Positions 8,625-19,954 of a DNA stretch of 64,000 bases are shown here, piece after piece. The position numbers and the translations under genes were made by a program. Source of the stretch: Streptomyces griseoruber. GTDB lineage: Bacteria; Actinomycetota; Actinomycetes; Streptomycetales; Streptomycetaceae. Position 1 is the first letter of the stretch. Each line of letters begins with the position of its first letter. Below the pieces are notes generated by a model. It was not told the origin of the DNA. It did not search any database and saw nothing but the letters and a program-made list of their open reading frames with translations. The DNA is taken from assembly GCF_001514205.1 (NCBI RefSeq), contig NZ_KQ948763.1, positions 526,727 to 590,726 on the forward strand. Reading direction: 5' to 3'.

Positions 8625-11438
8625 TCACTTCGCGTGACGCCCCGCCGCCAGCCGGACGATGTCCACCCGGGAGCGGATCCCGAGCTTGCGGTAGACCCGG
8701 GTCAGGGTCGCCTCGACCGTCTTGACGCTGATGAACAGCCGTGCCGCGATCTCCCGGTTCGTCGCGCCCTCCATGACCAGCGCGGCCACCTGACGCTCCA
8801 TCGAGGCCAGGCCTTCCAGGGCGTCGGAGGCGGGCGGCGCCTGCGGGGCGACCGGCACCGCTCCGGTGGCGCCCGCCGCCGCTGCCGCGTCGACCTGTCG
8901 CAGCCAGGGCAGCGCCCGGCACCGCCGGAACAGCCGTGCCGCCTCGTCGTACGACGTCGGACCGGGCCGTGGGGCGCGCAGCCGGGCCAGGGCGAACGCG
9001 GCCCGCGCCTCCTCCAGGCCGTAGCCCAGCTTGGCCAGCCGGTCCTGAACGGACGTCAGCCGGGCCAGCGCCCCCTCGTGGTCGCCGTGCGCGGCCCGCA
9101 CCAGGGCCTCCGCCCGGTCGAGGACGGCGAGGACGCTCTCCCGGCCGAGCCGCAGCGCCTGCTCGCGGGCGACGTCGATGACGTCCTGCGCCTCGCCCGG
9201 CTCGCCGACGCGGACCAGGGCCTCGGCGAGGTCGCCGTGCCAGCGGCCGCGCGCCGGGTCGGTGATGCGCAGTCCCGTCTCCAGCTCCCGCACCCGGCGC
9301 AGCGAGCCGACCGCGGCCGCCGCGTCGCCGGCCACGAGCTGGGCGTGGCCCAGCGCGGCCAGCGCGCGCGAGAGGTACATCTGGTCGCCGTCCTCCTCGG
9401 CGCGGTCGGCGGCCTCCCGGGCGAGGGCCAGCGCCCGGTCCAGATCGCCGCCGGAGGCCTCCGCGAGGGAGGCGAGCATCGCGGACGCGCCGAGGCCGAT
9501 GCCGGAGTCGCGGGCCAGGCGCAGGCTCTCGCGGGACAGGTCGAGGGCGCGTCCGCAGTGCCCGGAGCGCAGTTCGGTCTCGGCGAGGAAGCGCTGGAAG
9601 TGCACCTCGCTCTCCACCATGCCGCGCCGGCGCACCTCGCGCAGCAGCGTGGTGATGGTGGCCCGGGCCTCGGGCAGCTGGTCGCTCATCAGCAGCCAGC
9701 GGAACCGGGCGGCGCCGACGCCGTTGTGATGGCACGCCACATACGGGTCCTGAGGCTCTTTCAGGGCCCGTTTGATGGTGCTGGGCGCGTTCGGATGGCC
9801 CATCAGGGTCTCGGTGTGGGCCTGGAAGGACAGCGACATCAGCTCGGTGCGCCGGTCGCCGCCGCGCGCGGCCAGTTCCGCCGCGTGCGCGGCCTCCTGG
9901 CGGGCCTCGGAGAAGTCACCCTCGACGATCAGCGTGCGCCAGGCGAGGTGGTAGTGGACCAGGGCGAGCAGCCGGGGGTCGTCGCCGGCGTCGGCGAGGG
10001 CCTGCGGGAAGACGGCGTCGACGTCGCCGAGGGCCTGTCCGGCGGACTCGATGACCACCTCCCAGGCGCGGATCCGGTCGGCGGGCACGGTGGCCCGGGT
10101 CAGCACCTCGCGGGCGATGTCCCGCGCCAGGTCCACCTCGCCGGCGGTGATCGCGTCCTCGGCGGCCTTCAGCCGGTGCTCGTCCGGGGCGGGGGTGCCG
10201 TCCGGCGGGGTGTGCCGGGCGGCGAGCAGCCCGAGGGAGGCGGCCACGGACGGGGCGCCGCGGTCGCGGGCGAGGGCCGCGGCCTCGGCGAGCCGGGCGG
10301 ACACCTCCGGGTCGGTGCCGGTGGTGGCGAGGGCGAGGTTGCGGGCCCGCTCGATCGGGTCGGAGGCGGCGGTGGACAGCGCGGCGTGCGCGGCCCGGCG
10401 CTCCTGCACGGGCGCCTCCGCGTACAGCGCCGCGGAGATCAGCGGATGCGCGAACCGTACGGCGGGGCCCTCGGGCTCGGTCGCGAGCAGCCCGAGCTGC
10501 GCGGCCTGGGCGGTCTCGGCCTCGGCGTTCTCCCGGCCGGCCGCGTGCAGCAGGGCCAGGGTGGGGCGGGCGCCGGCGCTGGCCACCAGCAGGGTGCGGC
10601 GGGCCTCGTCGGAGAGCATGTCGAGGCGGCTGAGCACCAGGGCGCGCAGCGAGGTCGGCACCGGCAGCGGCTCGCCGGGGCGCGGCGGGGTCGGGCTCTC
10701 GCCGAGCGCCCGGCCGAGTTCCAGCGCGAACAGGGGGTTGCCGCCGCTGGTGCGGTGGATCTCGCGGACCGTGGAGCGGGGCAGGTCGGTGTAGCCGCGG
10801 TGGTCGAGCAGGGCGGAGACCTGGGCGCGGGAGAGCGGGTTGAGGCGGACCGCGAGGGTGTCGGGCGGGGACGCGCGTAGATGGCGGTCGTACTCCTGGC
10901 CCTCGGTGCGGACCGCGCAGAGCAGCTGGACGGGGGTGTCGCCGAGCCGGCGGGCGGCGAAGCCGAGGAGTTCGGCGCTGGCCGAGTCCAGCCACTGGAG
11001 GTCGTCGGCGACGAGCAGGACGGGGCCGGAGGCCGCGAGGGCACGCAGGGCGGAGAGCACGGCGAGGCGCAGGGCGAGTCCGTCGCGTTGCAGGGTGGAC
11101 TCGCCGCGGCCGGTCAGGGCCGATTCCAGTGCGGTGCGCTGGGCGGTCGGCAGCTTGTCCGAGATCTCGTCGAGGACCAGGCCGAACAGGTCGGCCAGGG
11201 CCAGGAAGGGGAGGTGGGATTCGGACTCGGTCGCCGAGCAGCGCAACACGGTGTGCGCGGCGTCGCCGTAATCCGCGGTCAATGCCCGCAGCACGGTCGA
11301 CTTTCCTATTCCGGCGGGTCCGTGGAGCAGCACACTGCCGCCGCGCGCCAACTGGTCACGGGCGGAGGTGAACAGCTCCTCCCTGCCTATGACCAGGTCG
11401 GGGCGGCACCTGGCAGGCTCCTTGAAGTCCCGTCGCAC
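8625..11438 (-). CDS. Large ATP-binding LuxR-family (LAL) transcriptional regulator
   Basis: This protein of about 937 residues has the LAL layout. The N-terminal AAA-type ATPase has a Walker A loop HGPAGIGKST (about residues 40-49) and Walker B VLLVADDLQWLD. A long helical TPR-like middle follows, and a C-terminal LuxR helix-turn-helix (ATNREIAARLFISVKTVEAT) ends the protein. LAL proteins are typically ATP-dependent activators of secondary metabolism or sugar and protease genes. GTG at 11438 has GGGAG 8 bases upstream; GTG at 11444 is almost as good, and a frame to 11486 exists. The gene directly upstream of the trypsin gene on the same strand makes that protease a possible target, unproven. 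Confidence 0.88.
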   Translation of the reverse strand: MRRDFKEPARCRPDLVIGREELFTSARDQLARGGSVLLHGPAGIGKSTVLRALTADYGDAAHTVLRCSATESESHLPFLALADLFGLVLDEISDKLPTAQRTALESALTGRGESTLQRDGLALRLAVLSALRALAASGPVLLVADDLQWLDSASAELLGFAARRLGDTPVQLLCAVRTEGQEYDRHLRASPPDTLAVRLNPLSRAQVSALLDHRGYTDLPRSTVREIHRTSGGNPLFALELGRALGESPTPPRPGEPLPVPTSLRALVLSRLDMLSDEARRTLLVASAGARPTLALLHAAGRENAEAETAQAAQLGLLATEPEGPAVRFAHPLISAALYAEAPVQERRAAHAALSTAASDPIERARNLALATTGTDPEVSARLAEAAALARDRGAPSVAASLGLLAARHTPPDGTPAPDEHRLKAAEDAITAGEVDLARDIAREVLTRATVPADRIRAWEVVIESAGQALGDVDAVFPQALADAGDDPRLLALVHYHLAWRTLIVEGDFSEARQEAAHAAELAARGGDRRTELMSLSFQAHTETLMGHPNAPSTIKRALKEPQDPYVACHHNGVGAARFRWLLMSDQLPEARATITTLLREVRRRGMVESEVHFQRFLAETELRSGHCGRALDLSRESLRLARDSGIGLGASAMLASLAEASGGDLDRALALAREAADRAEEDGDQMYLSRALAALGHAQLVAGDAAAAVGSLRRVRELETGLRITDPARGRWHGDLAEALVRVGEPGEAQDVIDVAREQALRLGRESVLAVLDRAEALVRAAHGDHEGALARLTSVQDRLAKLGYGLEEARAAFALARLRAPRPGPTSYDEAARLFRRCRALPWLRQVDAAAAAGATGAVPVAPQAPPASDALEGLASMERQVAALVMEGATNREIAARLFISVKTVEATLTRVYRKLGIRSRVDIVRLAAGRHAK

Positions 11439-11766
11439 GGTCACCGCTCCCTTCCGAGTGTCGTGTCCGGGCCAAATTCTAGGCAACGTCTCTTTGAAAT
11501 TCGGAGGGACGGCGTGGTGAGGGAGATAACAACGTTACGCATAAGTAAATTCACTGCGGCGGCGAATGAATGAGTAGTCGTCGTGGTGGCCCCTCCCTGG
11601 CTTGATCCCATCGCTCCCGACCCCCCGCGCGCCGGGCGCCGCGACAGGTGTGGGAGCACTCTTCCATGCCCTTGTTACCGACGGGAACCACTCGAGGGAC
11701 CTGGAGAACCGGACCCGGGGGACCGGACCGGGGGACCCGCGGGACGGAGCCGACGGACCCGGGAGC
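11439..11766. other. Intergenic region upstream of the LAL gene
   Basis: No gene was seen. An AT-richer patch at about 11510-11575 probably carries the LAL promoter. From about 11705 to 11745 the sequence repeats units of the form ACCGGACC with G tracts, close to the end of the next gene. Nothing else could be assigned. Confidence 0.5.
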
Positions 11767-12606
11767 CTAGGGCAGGAGCCCCGACCGGCGGGCCGCGGCC
11801 ACCGCCTCGCCGCGGGTGTGGGCGCCCAGGCGGCGCATCGCCGAGCGGAGATAGGCCTTCACGGTCTCCGGCCGCAGACCGAGGCGGTCGGCCGCGGACG
11901 CGTTCGTCGCGCCCGTCGCCACGCACGCGAGGACATCCAGCTCACGGGGGGCGAGCACGGCCTGCTCACCGGCCTCGCCCGGGGTCAGCAGACCGCACGC
12001 CTCGAGCAGCTCCGCGCGCAGCGCCGGGTCACCGATCCTCGGGGCCAGCGCGCGCAGCGCGGCATGCGCCTCGCGCACCTGCTCCCAGCCGGGCCCCGGC
12101 CCGCCGGCGGGGTCGGGAGCGGGCCTGGACCGGGCATCGGCCAGCAGTCCGCGCGCCTCGTCCTCGACGACCAGCGCCTGCTCCACGTCCCGCGCCACGT
12201 CGACGGCCGCGTTCAGCGTGCGGTCGCCCAGCGGCTGGGCGGTGCGCAGGGCGCCGTACAGCACTCCGCGCACCCGGCGCCGTACCACCACCGGGATCGC
12301 CAGCACCGAGCGCAGCCCCTCCTCGGCGACCACCGCGTCGTACTCGTGGCTGATCTGCCGGGAGAGCGAGTAGTCGGTCACCGCGCACGGGCGGGCCCGC
12401 GCGACCGCCTTGCCGCCGAGGCCGTTGCCCGAGATCACGTGGAGGCCGCTGAGCGCGAACGTGGTCGCGCCGCTGAACTCGCTGATCCGCATCCGGGCAC
12501 GCCCCGGCTCCACCAGGCCGCCGAAGGCGACCGGCAGCCCCGTCATGCGCCGCAGGCGCGCCAGCGCCCCGCGGATCTCCGCCGTACCGGCTGGGTCTGC
12601 TGCCAC
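11767..12606 (-). CDS. GAF-domain LuxR-type transcriptional regulator
   Basis: This cytoplasmic regulator of 279 residues has a GAF-like sensor domain (about 10-170, with FALSGLHVISGNGLGGK and AIPVVVRRRVRGVLYGAL) and a C-terminal LuxR-type helix-turn-helix (LAPRELDVLACVATGATNASAADRL and RPETVKAYLRSAMRRLGAHT). The ligand is unknown. I chose the GTG at 12606, with AAAGGG upstream and family similarity starting just after; an ATG at 12645 after GGGGG is a real alternative. The gene is divergent from the two acyl-CoA synthetase genes, so it may control them, perhaps in response to a fatty or aromatic acid. Confidence 0.8.
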   Translation of the reverse strand: MAADPAGTAEIRGALARLRRMTGLPVAFGGLVEPGRARMRISEFSGATTFALSGLHVISGNGLGGKAVARARPCAVTDYSLSRQISHEYDAVVAEEGLRSVLAIPVVVRRRVRGVLYGALRTAQPLGDRTLNAAVDVARDVEQALVVEDEARGLLADARSRPAPDPAGGPGPGWEQVREAHAALRALAPRIGDPALRAELLEACGLLTPGEAGEQAVLAPRELDVLACVATGATNASAADRLGLRPETVKAYLRSAMRRLGAHTRGEAVAAARRSGLLP

Positions 12607-12756
12607 GTCCTCGCCCTTTCCGCGTGGCTGGGGATGATCCCACATGTCACCCCCGCGCACCGCACTCCCCCCGTTCGGGGGTAGTGAGACCTGCATCACG
12701 GATTACACGATGGCAGAGAGCCGCCCGGCAATGGCCCGGCACCTAGGAGGACACCG

Positions 12757-14427
12757 ATGACGACGGCCACCGAGCAGTTCCGCAGGGCGCGGGACTTCCT
12801 GCTGGAACACCGTGAGGACTACACCGCCGCCTACGAGGGCTTCACCTGGCCCCGCCCCGAGCACTTCAACTGGGCCCTCGACTGGTTCGACGTCATCGCG
12901 CGCGGCAACGACCGCACCGCCCTGCACATCGTCGAGGAGGACGGCACCGAGACCCGGCTGACCTTCGCCGAGCTGTCCGACCGCTCCGACCGGGTCGCCA
13001 CCTGGCTGCGCGGGCACGGGGTCGCCGCCGAGGACCGGATCCTCGTCATGCTCGGCAACCAGGCCGAACTGTGGGAGACCGCGCTGGCCGCGATGAAGCT
13101 GCGCGCCGTCGTCATCCCGGCCACCCCGCTGCTCGGCCCCGCCGACCTGCGCGACCGCGTGGAGCGCGGCCGGGTCGCGCACGTCCTCGCGCGCTCCGAG
13201 GACACCGGCAAGTTCGACGAGGTGCCCGGCGGCTACACCCGGATCGCGGTCGGCGGCGCGCCGGAGGGCTGGCAGGCGTACGAGGGCGCGTACGCCGCGC
13301 CCGCCGGCTTCACCCCCGACGGCCCCACCCTCGCCGACGACCCCCTGATGCTGTACTTCACCTCCGGTACGACCGCCCGCCCCAAGCTGGTCGAGCACAC
13401 CCACACCTCGTACCCGATCGGGCATCTGGCCACGATGTACTGGATCGGGCTGAAGCCCGGTGACGTGCATCTGAACATCTCCTCGCCGGGCTGGGCCAAG
13501 CACGCCTGGTCGAACCTCTTCGCGCCGTGGAACGCGGAGGCGACCGTCTTCATCCACCACTACACACGCTTCGACCCGGCCCGGCTGATGGCGGAGATGG
13601 ACCGGGCCGGTGTCACCACCTTCTGCGCCCCGCCCACCGTGTGGCGGATGCTCATCCAGGCCGATCTGACCCAGCTGGGCACCCCGCCGAGGGAGGTGGT
13701 GGCGGCCGGCGAGCCGCTCAACCCCGAGGTGATCGAGCAGGTGCGGCGGGCGTGGCGGGTGACGATCCGCGACGGCTTCGGGCAGACCGAGACGGCCGTA
13801 CAGGTCGCCAACAGCCCCGGGCAGGAGCTGAAGACCGGCTCGATGGGCCGGCCGAGCCCCGGCTACCGGGTGGAGCTGCTGGACCCCGTCTCGGGCGCCC
13901 CGGGCGCGACCGAGGGCGAGATCGCCATCGACCTGTCGGCCCGGCCGGTGGGCCTGATGACCGGCTACCACGGCGACCCCGACCGTACGGCGGAGGCGAT
14001 GGCCGGCGGCTACTACCGCACCGGCGACATCGGCGCCCGCGACGCCGACGGCTACATCACCTACGTGGGCCGCGCCGACGACGTGTTCAAGGCCTCCGAC
14101 TACAAGATCAGCCCGTTCGAGCTGGAGAGCGCGCTGCTGGAGCACGAGGCGGTGGCCGAGGCGGCCGTCGTGCCCGCGCCGGACGAGCTGCGCCTCGCCG
14201 TACCGAAGGCGTACGTGGTCCTCGCGGAGGGCTGGCAGCCGGGTCCGGACACGGCGAAGGTGCTCTTCGAGCACTCCCGCGAGGTCCTCGCCCCCTACAA
14301 GCGCATCCGCCGTCTGGAGTTCGCCCCGCTGCCCAAGACCGTCTCCGGCAAGATCCGCCGGATCGAGCTCCGCGAGGCGACGGCGGCCGGCTCGGCCGGC
14401 GAGTACCGCGAGGAGGACTTCCGGTGA
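12757..14427 (+). CDS. AMP-dependent acyl-CoA synthetase (medium-chain/ACSM-like)
   Basis: This 556-residue adenylate-forming enzyme activates a carboxylic acid with ATP and transfers it to CoA. The ATP loop is MLYFTSGTTARPKLVEHTH, the adenine motif is RDGFGQTETAVQV, the hinge aspartate lies in YYRTGDIGARDADGYITYVGR, and the catalytic C-terminal lysine lies in LPKTVSGKIRRIE. Overall resemblance is to ACSM-type medium-chain enzymes, but the substrate cannot be read. AGGAGG 8 bases before the ATG decides the start. It overlaps the next gene by four bases (GTGA), so the two synthetases are co-translated. Confidence 0.9.
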   Translation: MTTATEQFRRARDFLLEHREDYTAAYEGFTWPRPEHFNWALDWFDVIARGNDRTALHIVEEDGTETRLTFAELSDRSDRVATWLRGHGVAAEDRILVMLGNQAELWETALAAMKLRAVVIPATPLLGPADLRDRVERGRVAHVLARSEDTGKFDEVPGGYTRIAVGGAPEGWQAYEGAYAAPAGFTPDGPTLADDPLMLYFTSGTTARPKLVEHTHTSYPIGHLATMYWIGLKPGDVHLNISSPGWAKHAWSNLFAPWNAEATVFIHHYTRFDPARLMAEMDRAGVTTFCAPPTVWRMLIQADLTQLGTPPREVVAAGEPLNPEVIEQVRRAWRVTIRDGFGQTETAVQVANSPGQELKTGSMGRPSPGYRVELLDPVSGAPGATEGEIAIDLSARPVGLMTGYHGDPDRTAEAMAGGYYRTGDIGARDADGYITYVGRADDVFKASDYKISPFELESALLEHEAVAEAAVVPAPDELRLAVPKAYVVLAEGWQPGPDTAKVLFEHSREVLAPYKRIRRLEFAPLPKTVSGKIRRIELREATAAGSAGEYREEDFR

Positions 14428-16010
14428 GGAGGCTTTCCTACACACACGGGACCAGCGGGACCGCCCTGCTCGGCGACACCATCGGGGCGAGCCTGGACCG
14501 GGCGGTGGCCGCCTGGCCGGACCGCGAGGCGCTCGTCGACGTGCCCTCGGGACGGCGCTGGACCTACGCCCGGTTCGCCGCCGACGTCGACGAGCTGGCG
14601 TACGCGCTGCTGGCGAGCGGGATCGCCAAGGGCGACCGGGTGGGCATCTGGGCGGTCAACTGCCCGGAGTGGGTCCTGGTCCAGTACGCCACCGCCCGCA
14701 TCGGGGCGATCATGGTGAACATCAACCCGGCCTACCGCACCCACGAGGTGGAGTACGTCCTCAACCAGGCGGGGGTCTCGCTGCTCTTCGCCTCGCTGCG
14801 GCACAAGACCAGCGACTACCGGGCGATGGTCGAGCAGGTGCGGGGCGGATGCCCGGAGCTGAGGGAGACGGTCTTCATCGGGGATCCGAGCTGGGAGGCC
14901 CTGACCGCCCGGGCCAGGCCGGTGCCCTTCCCGGACCTGTCCTGCGACGACCCCATCAACATCCAGTACACCTCGGGGACCACGGGCTTCCCCAAGGGGG
15001 CCACCCTCTCCCACCACAACATCCTCAACAACGGTTACTTCGTGGGCGAGATGATCGCCTACACCGAGCAGGACCGGATCTGCATCCCGGTGCCCTTCTA
15101 CCACTGTTTCGGCATGGTGATGGGCAACCTCGCGGCCACCTCGCACGGCGCCTGCATGGTGATCCCCGCCCCCTCCTTCGAACCGCGGGCCACCCTGGAG
15201 GCGGTCCAGCAGGAGCGCTGCACCTCCCTGTACGGCGTGCCGACCATGTTCATCGCGGAGCTCAACCTCCCCGACTTCGCGTCGTACGACCTCTCCACCC
15301 TGCGCACCGGCATCATGGCGGGCTCGCCCTGCCCGGTGGAGGTGATGAAGAGGGTCGTCTCGGAGATGAACATGGCCGAGGTGTCGATCTGTTACGGCAT
15401 GACCGAGACCTCGCCCGTCTCCACCCAGACCCGCCGCGACGACGACCTGGGGCACCGCACCGGCACGGTCGGCCGGGTGCTCCCGCACATCGAGGTGAAG
15501 GTCGTCGACCCCGCGACCGGGGTGACACAACCGCGCGGCACGGCGGGCGAGTTGTGCACCCGCGGCTACAGCGTGATGCTCGGCTACTGGAACGAGCCGG
15601 GGAAGACCGCCGAGGCGATCGACGCGGGCCGCTGGATGCACACCGGGGATCTGGCGGTGATGCGCGAGGACGGTTACCTGGAGATCGTCGGCCGCATCAA
15701 GGACATGATCATCCGGGGCGGCGAGAACATCTACCCGCGCGAGATCGAGGAGTTCCTCTACGGCCATCCCAAGATCCAGGACGTCCAGGTGGTCGGCGTC
15801 CCGCACGAGCGGTACGGCGAGGAGGTCCTCGCCTGTGTCGTCCCGAGCGACCCGGCCGACCCGCCGACCCTCGAGGAACTGCGCGCCCACTGCGAGGGGC
15901 GGCTCGCGCACTACAAGGTGCCCAGCAGGCTCCAGGTGCTTCAGGCGTTCCCGATGACCGTGTCCGGGAAGGTCCGCAAGATCGAGCTGCGGGAGACGTA
16001 CGGCGTCTGA
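14424..16010 (+). CDS. AMP-dependent acyl-CoA synthetase (fatty-acid type)
   Basis: This 528-residue enzyme is a second acyl-CoA synthetase, different from its neighbour and closer to FadD/ACSF2-type proteins. It has the ATP loop INIQYTSGTTGFPKGATLS, the motif ICYGMTETSPVS, the hinge region GRWMHTGDLAVMREDGYLE and GRIKDMIIRGGENIYP, and the C-terminal lysine in FPMTVSGKVRKIE. The GTG at 14424 has GGAGGAC upstream and shares GTGA with the preceding stop. A much longer frame reading into the upstream gene is a shadow. Tandem synthetases suggest paired handling of related acids, perhaps under the divergent GAF-LuxR regulator. Confidence 0.92.
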   Translation: MRRLSYTHGTSGTALLGDTIGASLDRAVAAWPDREALVDVPSGRRWTYARFAADVDELAYALLASGIAKGDRVGIWAVNCPEWVLVQYATARIGAIMVNINPAYRTHEVEYVLNQAGVSLLFASLRHKTSDYRAMVEQVRGGCPELRETVFIGDPSWEALTARARPVPFPDLSCDDPINIQYTSGTTGFPKGATLSHHNILNNGYFVGEMIAYTEQDRICIPVPFYHCFGMVMGNLAATSHGACMVIPAPSFEPRATLEAVQQERCTSLYGVPTMFIAELNLPDFASYDLSTLRTGIMAGSPCPVEVMKRVVSEMNMAEVSICYGMTETSPVSTQTRRDDDLGHRTGTVGRVLPHIEVKVVDPATGVTQPRGTAGELCTRGYSVMLGYWNEPGKTAEAIDAGRWMHTGDLAVMREDGYLEIVGRIKDMIIRGGENIYPREIEEFLYGHPKIQDVQVVGVPHERYGEEVLACVVPSDPADPPTLEELRAHCEGRLAHYKVPSRLQVLQAFPMTVSGKVRKIELRETYGV

Positions 16011-16031
16011 GGCCCGGCGGCGGCCGTCGCC

Positions 16032-16739
16032 TCAGGCGCCCCGGGCGTGGAGGGCGGCGGCCGCCGCGTTCACCGGCTGCGGGGTGCCCGTCAGGTCCAG
16101 CAGGAACAGCGGGACCCGCAGCCGGTCGGCGCCGGCCCGGGCCTCGTCGGCGTACCCGGCGAGGGAGAAGTACACACAGTCCGCGGACTGGGTCATCGCC
16201 GTCAGCCACAGACACTCCACGTCCCGCAGCGCGGCCGGGCGCACACTCGGGTCGACCTGGGCCAGCAGTCCGGCGGCGGCGAGACCGATCCCCGAGGTGG
16301 GCCGCTGATCGGCCCGCCGGACCTCGCCGTGGCCCAGCCAGCGCAGATAGAGGGCGGCCGCGGTGACCGCGTCGAGGGCGGTCCGGATGGTGACGGAGCG
16401 GAAGGCGGGGCGGTGCGGCCCGGCGGGCTCCACCTCCGGTTCCCGTCGCGGTGCCTCGGGTTGCGCGCGCCGGGGCCGGGTCCCGGTCACCGGCAGCCGC
16501 AGCGCCGTACCGCACGGGCAGCCCAGTTCCGGGTGCGGCCACTGGCCGTCGCGGCCGCAGGTGCCGCAGTGCAGGGTGACCCAGTCCTCGTCCCAGGCGC
16601 GGTGCACGACGGCCGTCGGTGCCGCCCCCGGATCGAGCGCCGGGGCGACGGGGGCGCCGCACGCGCACAGATAGGACGGCACGGTGTAGAGGCGCTCGCG
16701 CCGGCAGGCCGGGCAGCGCACCGGCACGCTCTCGGACAT
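16032..16739 (-). CDS. Zinc-ribbon protein with a degenerate Mrr-like C-terminal domain
   Basis: This 235-residue protein is not a named family to me. The N-terminal 85 residues hold about four Cys pairs ([26 protein letters not shown]), consistent with two zinc ribbons. A proline and acidic linker follows. The last 120 residues resemble a restriction-endonuclease-like Mrr fold: [30 protein letters not shown], then [31 protein letters not shown]. The expected catalytic residues (the D in a GID motif and the QxK pair) read GIG and AQVD, so nuclease activity looks lost. GGAGGAGGAC upstream supports the ATG at 16739. It is convergent with the synthetase operon and divergent from gcl. Confidence 0.65.
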   Translation of the reverse strand: MSESVPVRCPACRRERLYTVPSYLCACGAPVAPALDPGAAPTAVVHRAWDEDWVTLHCGTCGRDGQWPHPELGCPCGTALRLPVTGTRPRRAQPEAPRREPEVEPAGPHRPAFRSVTIRTALDAVTAAALYLRWLGHGEVRRADQRPTSGIGLAAAGLLAQVDPSVRPAALRDVECLWLTAMTQSADCVYFSLAGYADEARAGADRLRVPLFLLDLTGTPQPVNAAAAALHARGA

Positions 16740-16809
16740 GGCCCCATCGTCCTCCTCCGGCCCCCTCCTGTCCGTGTCTTGACGACCTTCGGGCACCCCT
16801 TTACATTGC

Positions 16810-16845
16810 TTCCAGATAGAAGAAAACATTTTCCACATAGTGGAA
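16810..16845. promoter_or_regulatory. Two AllR-type operator sites upstream of gcl
   Basis: TTCC-ACATAGT-GGAA at 16831-16845 is a perfect-arm match, extended to TTCCAC-ATA-GTGGAA. TTCC-AGATAGA-AGAA at 16810-16824 is the same pattern with one mismatch. Their centres are exactly 21 bases apart, two helical turns, as also seen upstream of hyi. They share the TTCC-N7-GGAA form with aceB and allB/allR. AllR repression of this regulon is established in S. coelicolor; binding here is inferred. Confidence 0.7.
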
Positions 16846-16901
16846 GTTCTCACGGTGGGCGCGACGGGAGAGCGATTCGCACAGCCGAAGAGGAGCACGC
16901 G

Positions 16902-18525
<1,624 letters not shown>

Positions 18526-18528
18526 TGC

Positions 18529-18567
18529 GCGCGGGGGGACGGCCGCCCGGCGGCCGTCCCCCCGCGC
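18529..18567 (+). terminator. Very strong terminator hairpin after gcl
   Basis: An 18-base perfect stem (18529-18546 with 18550-18567) closes on a three-base CCG loop. It immediately follows the gcl stop codon. Confidence 0.88.
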
Positions 18568-18626
18568 CCTCCGTCACGGACGTCCGCCAAGTCCACCACC
18601 CCCCCGTGCCGGCGGGCATCCGCCCT

Positions 18627-18872
18627 CTACGCCGGTTGCTGTCCGTGGTGCTCCGACAGCCCCGGCCAGTCGTCGGGCCCACCGCCCTGCCACTCGATGA
18701 AGTCGCCCTCCTCGAGATCGGTCACATACAGATCGGCCAGGCGCAGGATCTCGCTGACGTCGTCCGCGTGCGTGGCGATCCCCAGCGTCTGGTCGCCCTC
18801 GGTCACCCGCCGGGAACCGTCGAGGGCCGGCGGATGCACCACGACATGCGGATGCTCCGTTGGATGTGCCAT
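18627..18872 (-). CDS. Small conserved hypothetical acidic protein
   Basis: This 81-residue protein has no domain I recognise. It is acidic in its second half (HADDVSEILRLADLYVTDLEEGDFIEW) and rich in histidine near the start (HPTEHPHVVVHPP). There is no signal peptide or membrane helix. Codon use fits a real gene, with strong GC bias at third positions, and GAAGG lies just before the ATG. It sits between the gcl terminator and glxR on the opposite strand to gcl. No function is proposed. Confidence 0.6.
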   Translation of the reverse strand: MAHPTEHPHVVVHPPALDGSRRVTEGDQTLGIATHADDVSEILRLADLYVTDLEEGDFIEWQGGGPDDWPGLSEHHGQQPA

Positions 18873-19034
18873 GCCTTCAGCGTCCCGCCGACGGGGCGGA
18901 TCCGCACGCGGAAACGGACCGCTCCTCCCGGTGTCTCCCCGTCGTCCTCCGGTGGTGTCCGGGCGGTGTCGCCGCCTGGGCGCGACATGACAGATGTCGG
19001 CGGCGGCACCGCCCGGAGTTCTCGGGGACGGGCG

Positions 19035-19930
19035 TCAGACCACGGCGCCGGAGAGGCGTTCCACGGCGCGCAGCAGCGCCGAGTGGTCCAGGCCGCCGTC
19101 GCCCTGGGCCCGCAGCGAGGCCACGAGCTGGGCCACCACGGCACCGGCCGGCAGGGCCGCGCCGACGGTACGGGCCGCGTCGGTGACGATGCCCATGTCC
19201 TTGTGGTGCAGATCGACCCGGAAGCCCGGCCGGAAGTCGCGCCGCAGGAAGTTGTCCTTCTTCCGGGTCAGGACCGTCGAGCCGGCGAGACCGCCGTTCA
19301 GCACGTCCAGCGCGGCCCCCAGGTCCACGCCCGACTTCTCCAGGAAGACCACGGCCTCGGCGCACGCCTGGAGGTTCATCGCGACGATCAGCTGGTTGGC
19401 GGCCTTCACGGTCTGCCCGCAGCCGTGCGGCCCGCACCGCACGACGGTCCTGCCGAGCGCCGCGAAGAGCGGCCGTGCGGCGTCGAAGTCGGCCTGCTCG
19501 CCGCCGACCATGATGGACAGCACGGCCTCGACCGCCCCGGCCTCACCGCCGGACACGGGGGCGTCCAGGACCCGGATCCCCTTCTCCCGCGCCGCCCTCG
19601 CCAGCTCGACGGAGGTCTGCGGGGTGATCGAGGACATGTCGATGAGCAGGGCGCCGGGGCGGGCGTGCGCCAGGATGCCGTCCGGGCCATGGGCGACGGC
19701 CTCGACCTGCGGGGAGGCCGGCACCATCGTGACGATCACCTCGGCGTCCCGCACGGCCTCGGCGATCGAGGCGGCGGCCGTGCCTCCGGCGGCGGCCAGC
19801 CGGTCCAGCCTGTCCTGCTCCCGCGTGAATCCGGTGACGTCGTAACCCGCCTTGAGCAGGTTCTCGGACATGGGGGAGCCCATGATGCCGAGACCTGTCC
19901 AGGCGACCTTGGGCAGGGGGCGTTGCTCAT
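19035..19930 (-). pseudogene. glxR: Tartronate semialdehyde reductase with a frameshift at codon 5-6
   Basis: This is 2-hydroxy-3-oxopropionate reductase, which turns tartronate semialdehyde into D-glycerate with NAD(P)H. From LPKVAWTGLGIMGSPMSENL onward the protein is complete: dinucleotide fold, the DAPVSGGEAGA motif and the catalytic lysine in GQTVKAANQLIV. The ATG at 19930 starts MSNAP and then leaves this frame. The span is 896 bases, not a multiple of three; one extra C in the five-base C run after GCAACG would restore MSNAPLPKVAW. No ATG, GTG or TTG exists in the coding frame before the glycine-rich loop. It is either a real one-base deletion in a C run or a sequencing error. It lies 24 bases downstream of hyi in the same operon. 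Confidence 0.75.
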
Positions 19931-19954
19931 GGGGGCATGCCTCTCGTGCGGGGG

